From: Syntrophothermus sp. UBA1445
GTDB lineage: Bacteria; Bacillota; Syntrophomonadia; Syntrophomonadales; DTU052
Direction of reading: 5' to 3'
Length of the DNA stretch: 6,549 nucleotides
Assembly: GCA_002329495.1 (NCBI GenBank)
Contig: DCTH01000069.1
Location: 12,203 to 18,751 of the forward strand
The notes beneath the pieces were generated by a model, which was not told the origin of the DNA, made no database searches, and saw only the letters and a list, made by a program, of their open reading frames with translations. Within the stretch, counting starts at the first letter, position 1; every line of letters starts with the position of its first letter. Below are positions 6,442 through 6,549 of the stretch, one piece after another. The translations under genes and the position numbers were made by a program.

Positions 6442-6467
6442 AAAAAAGGTGAGCTAATCAGCTCACC
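6442..6467 (-). terminator. rho-independent terminator of tRNA-Leu
   Basis: A perfect 8-bp stem GGTGAGCT / AGCTCACC (6448-6455 with 6460-6467) has a 4-base loop and, read on the minus strand, is followed by six T (complement of 6442-6447). It lies 15 bases past the CCA end of the tRNA. The plus-strand side lacks a T-run, so it is not a good terminator for thiD. Confidence 0.85.
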
Positions 6468-6482
6468 CCTGTTCGTTACGTA

Positions 6483-6549
6483 TGGTGCGGCAGATGGGAC
6501 TTGAACCCATACCCCGCGAAGGACACGCCCCTCAAACGTGCGCGTCTGC
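6483..6549 (-). tRNA. tRNA-Leu (anticodon GAG), 5' part off window
   Basis: Minus strand, 3' about 67 bases of a tRNA with encoded CCA (complement of 6483-6485). Visible are the D-arm end (GCAGACGCGC), an anticodon stem CACGT/GCGTG with loop TTGAGGG (anticodon GAG, reading CUC/CUU Leu codons), a variable arm longer than in class I tRNAs as in tRNA-Leu, a T-arm ATGGG-TTCAAGT-CCCAT, and the acceptor strand CTGCCGC plus discriminator A. The acceptor 5' strand and most of the D-arm lie beyond the right edge. It converges on the thi operon. Confidence 0.93.

Noticed and set aside
1..6549. CRISPR array, insertion sequence, toxin-antitoxin or phage genes
   Set aside because: No regularly spaced repeats, transposase motifs, terminal inverted repeats or small paired genes were seen.

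Overview
The window looks like chromosome of an anaerobic, low-to-middle-GC Firmicute (Clostridia or Negativicutes type). This is inferred from strong purine-rich Shine-Dalgarno (SD) sites, a clostridial-style thiamine operon behind a terminator-type TPP riboswitch, a MalT-like (LAL) regulator, and a tRNA with encoded CCA. The genus cannot be fixed by eye.

Left half, minus strand: bases 1-1279 hold the N-terminal 426 codons of a MalT/LAL-type STAND ATPase transcription regulator, cut by the window edge. A 279-base gap follows, with a candidate promoter for the regulator (its -10/-35 spacer is a near-perfect palindrome) and a rho-independent terminator for the gene upstream. Bases 1559-2953 encode a membrane-anchored di-heme c-type cytochrome of the peroxidase/MauG-like superfamily. 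Its leader contains a C6 tract that can pair with its own G6 SD sequence.

Middle: 2954-3378 is a divergent intergenic region. Toward the right it carries a promoter, a TPP (THI-box) aptamer and an intrinsic terminator as expression platform.

Right half, plus strand: a compact thiamine-salvage operon, thiM - thiE - HAD phosphatase - thiD. ThiM phosphorylates the thiazole alcohol, ThiD phosphorylates HMP to HMP-PP, and ThiE joins them to thiamine monophosphate (TMP). The HAD enzyme is translationally coupled to thiE and may supply a phosphatase step on TMP or a pathway intermediate; that is inference. No ThiC, ThiG, ThiL, ThiN or transporter is in the window. The first three genes overlap; thiD follows an 89-base gap with small hairpins. 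Downstream and convergent is a tRNA-Leu(GAG), cut by the right edge, with its own terminator.

The thiamine half looks more AT-rich in base and codon use than the regulator and cytochrome half, so the two halves may have different histories. I see no wholly new system. The best leads are the SD-sequestering leader of the cytochrome, the HAD gene inside the thi operon, and the cytochrome itself.
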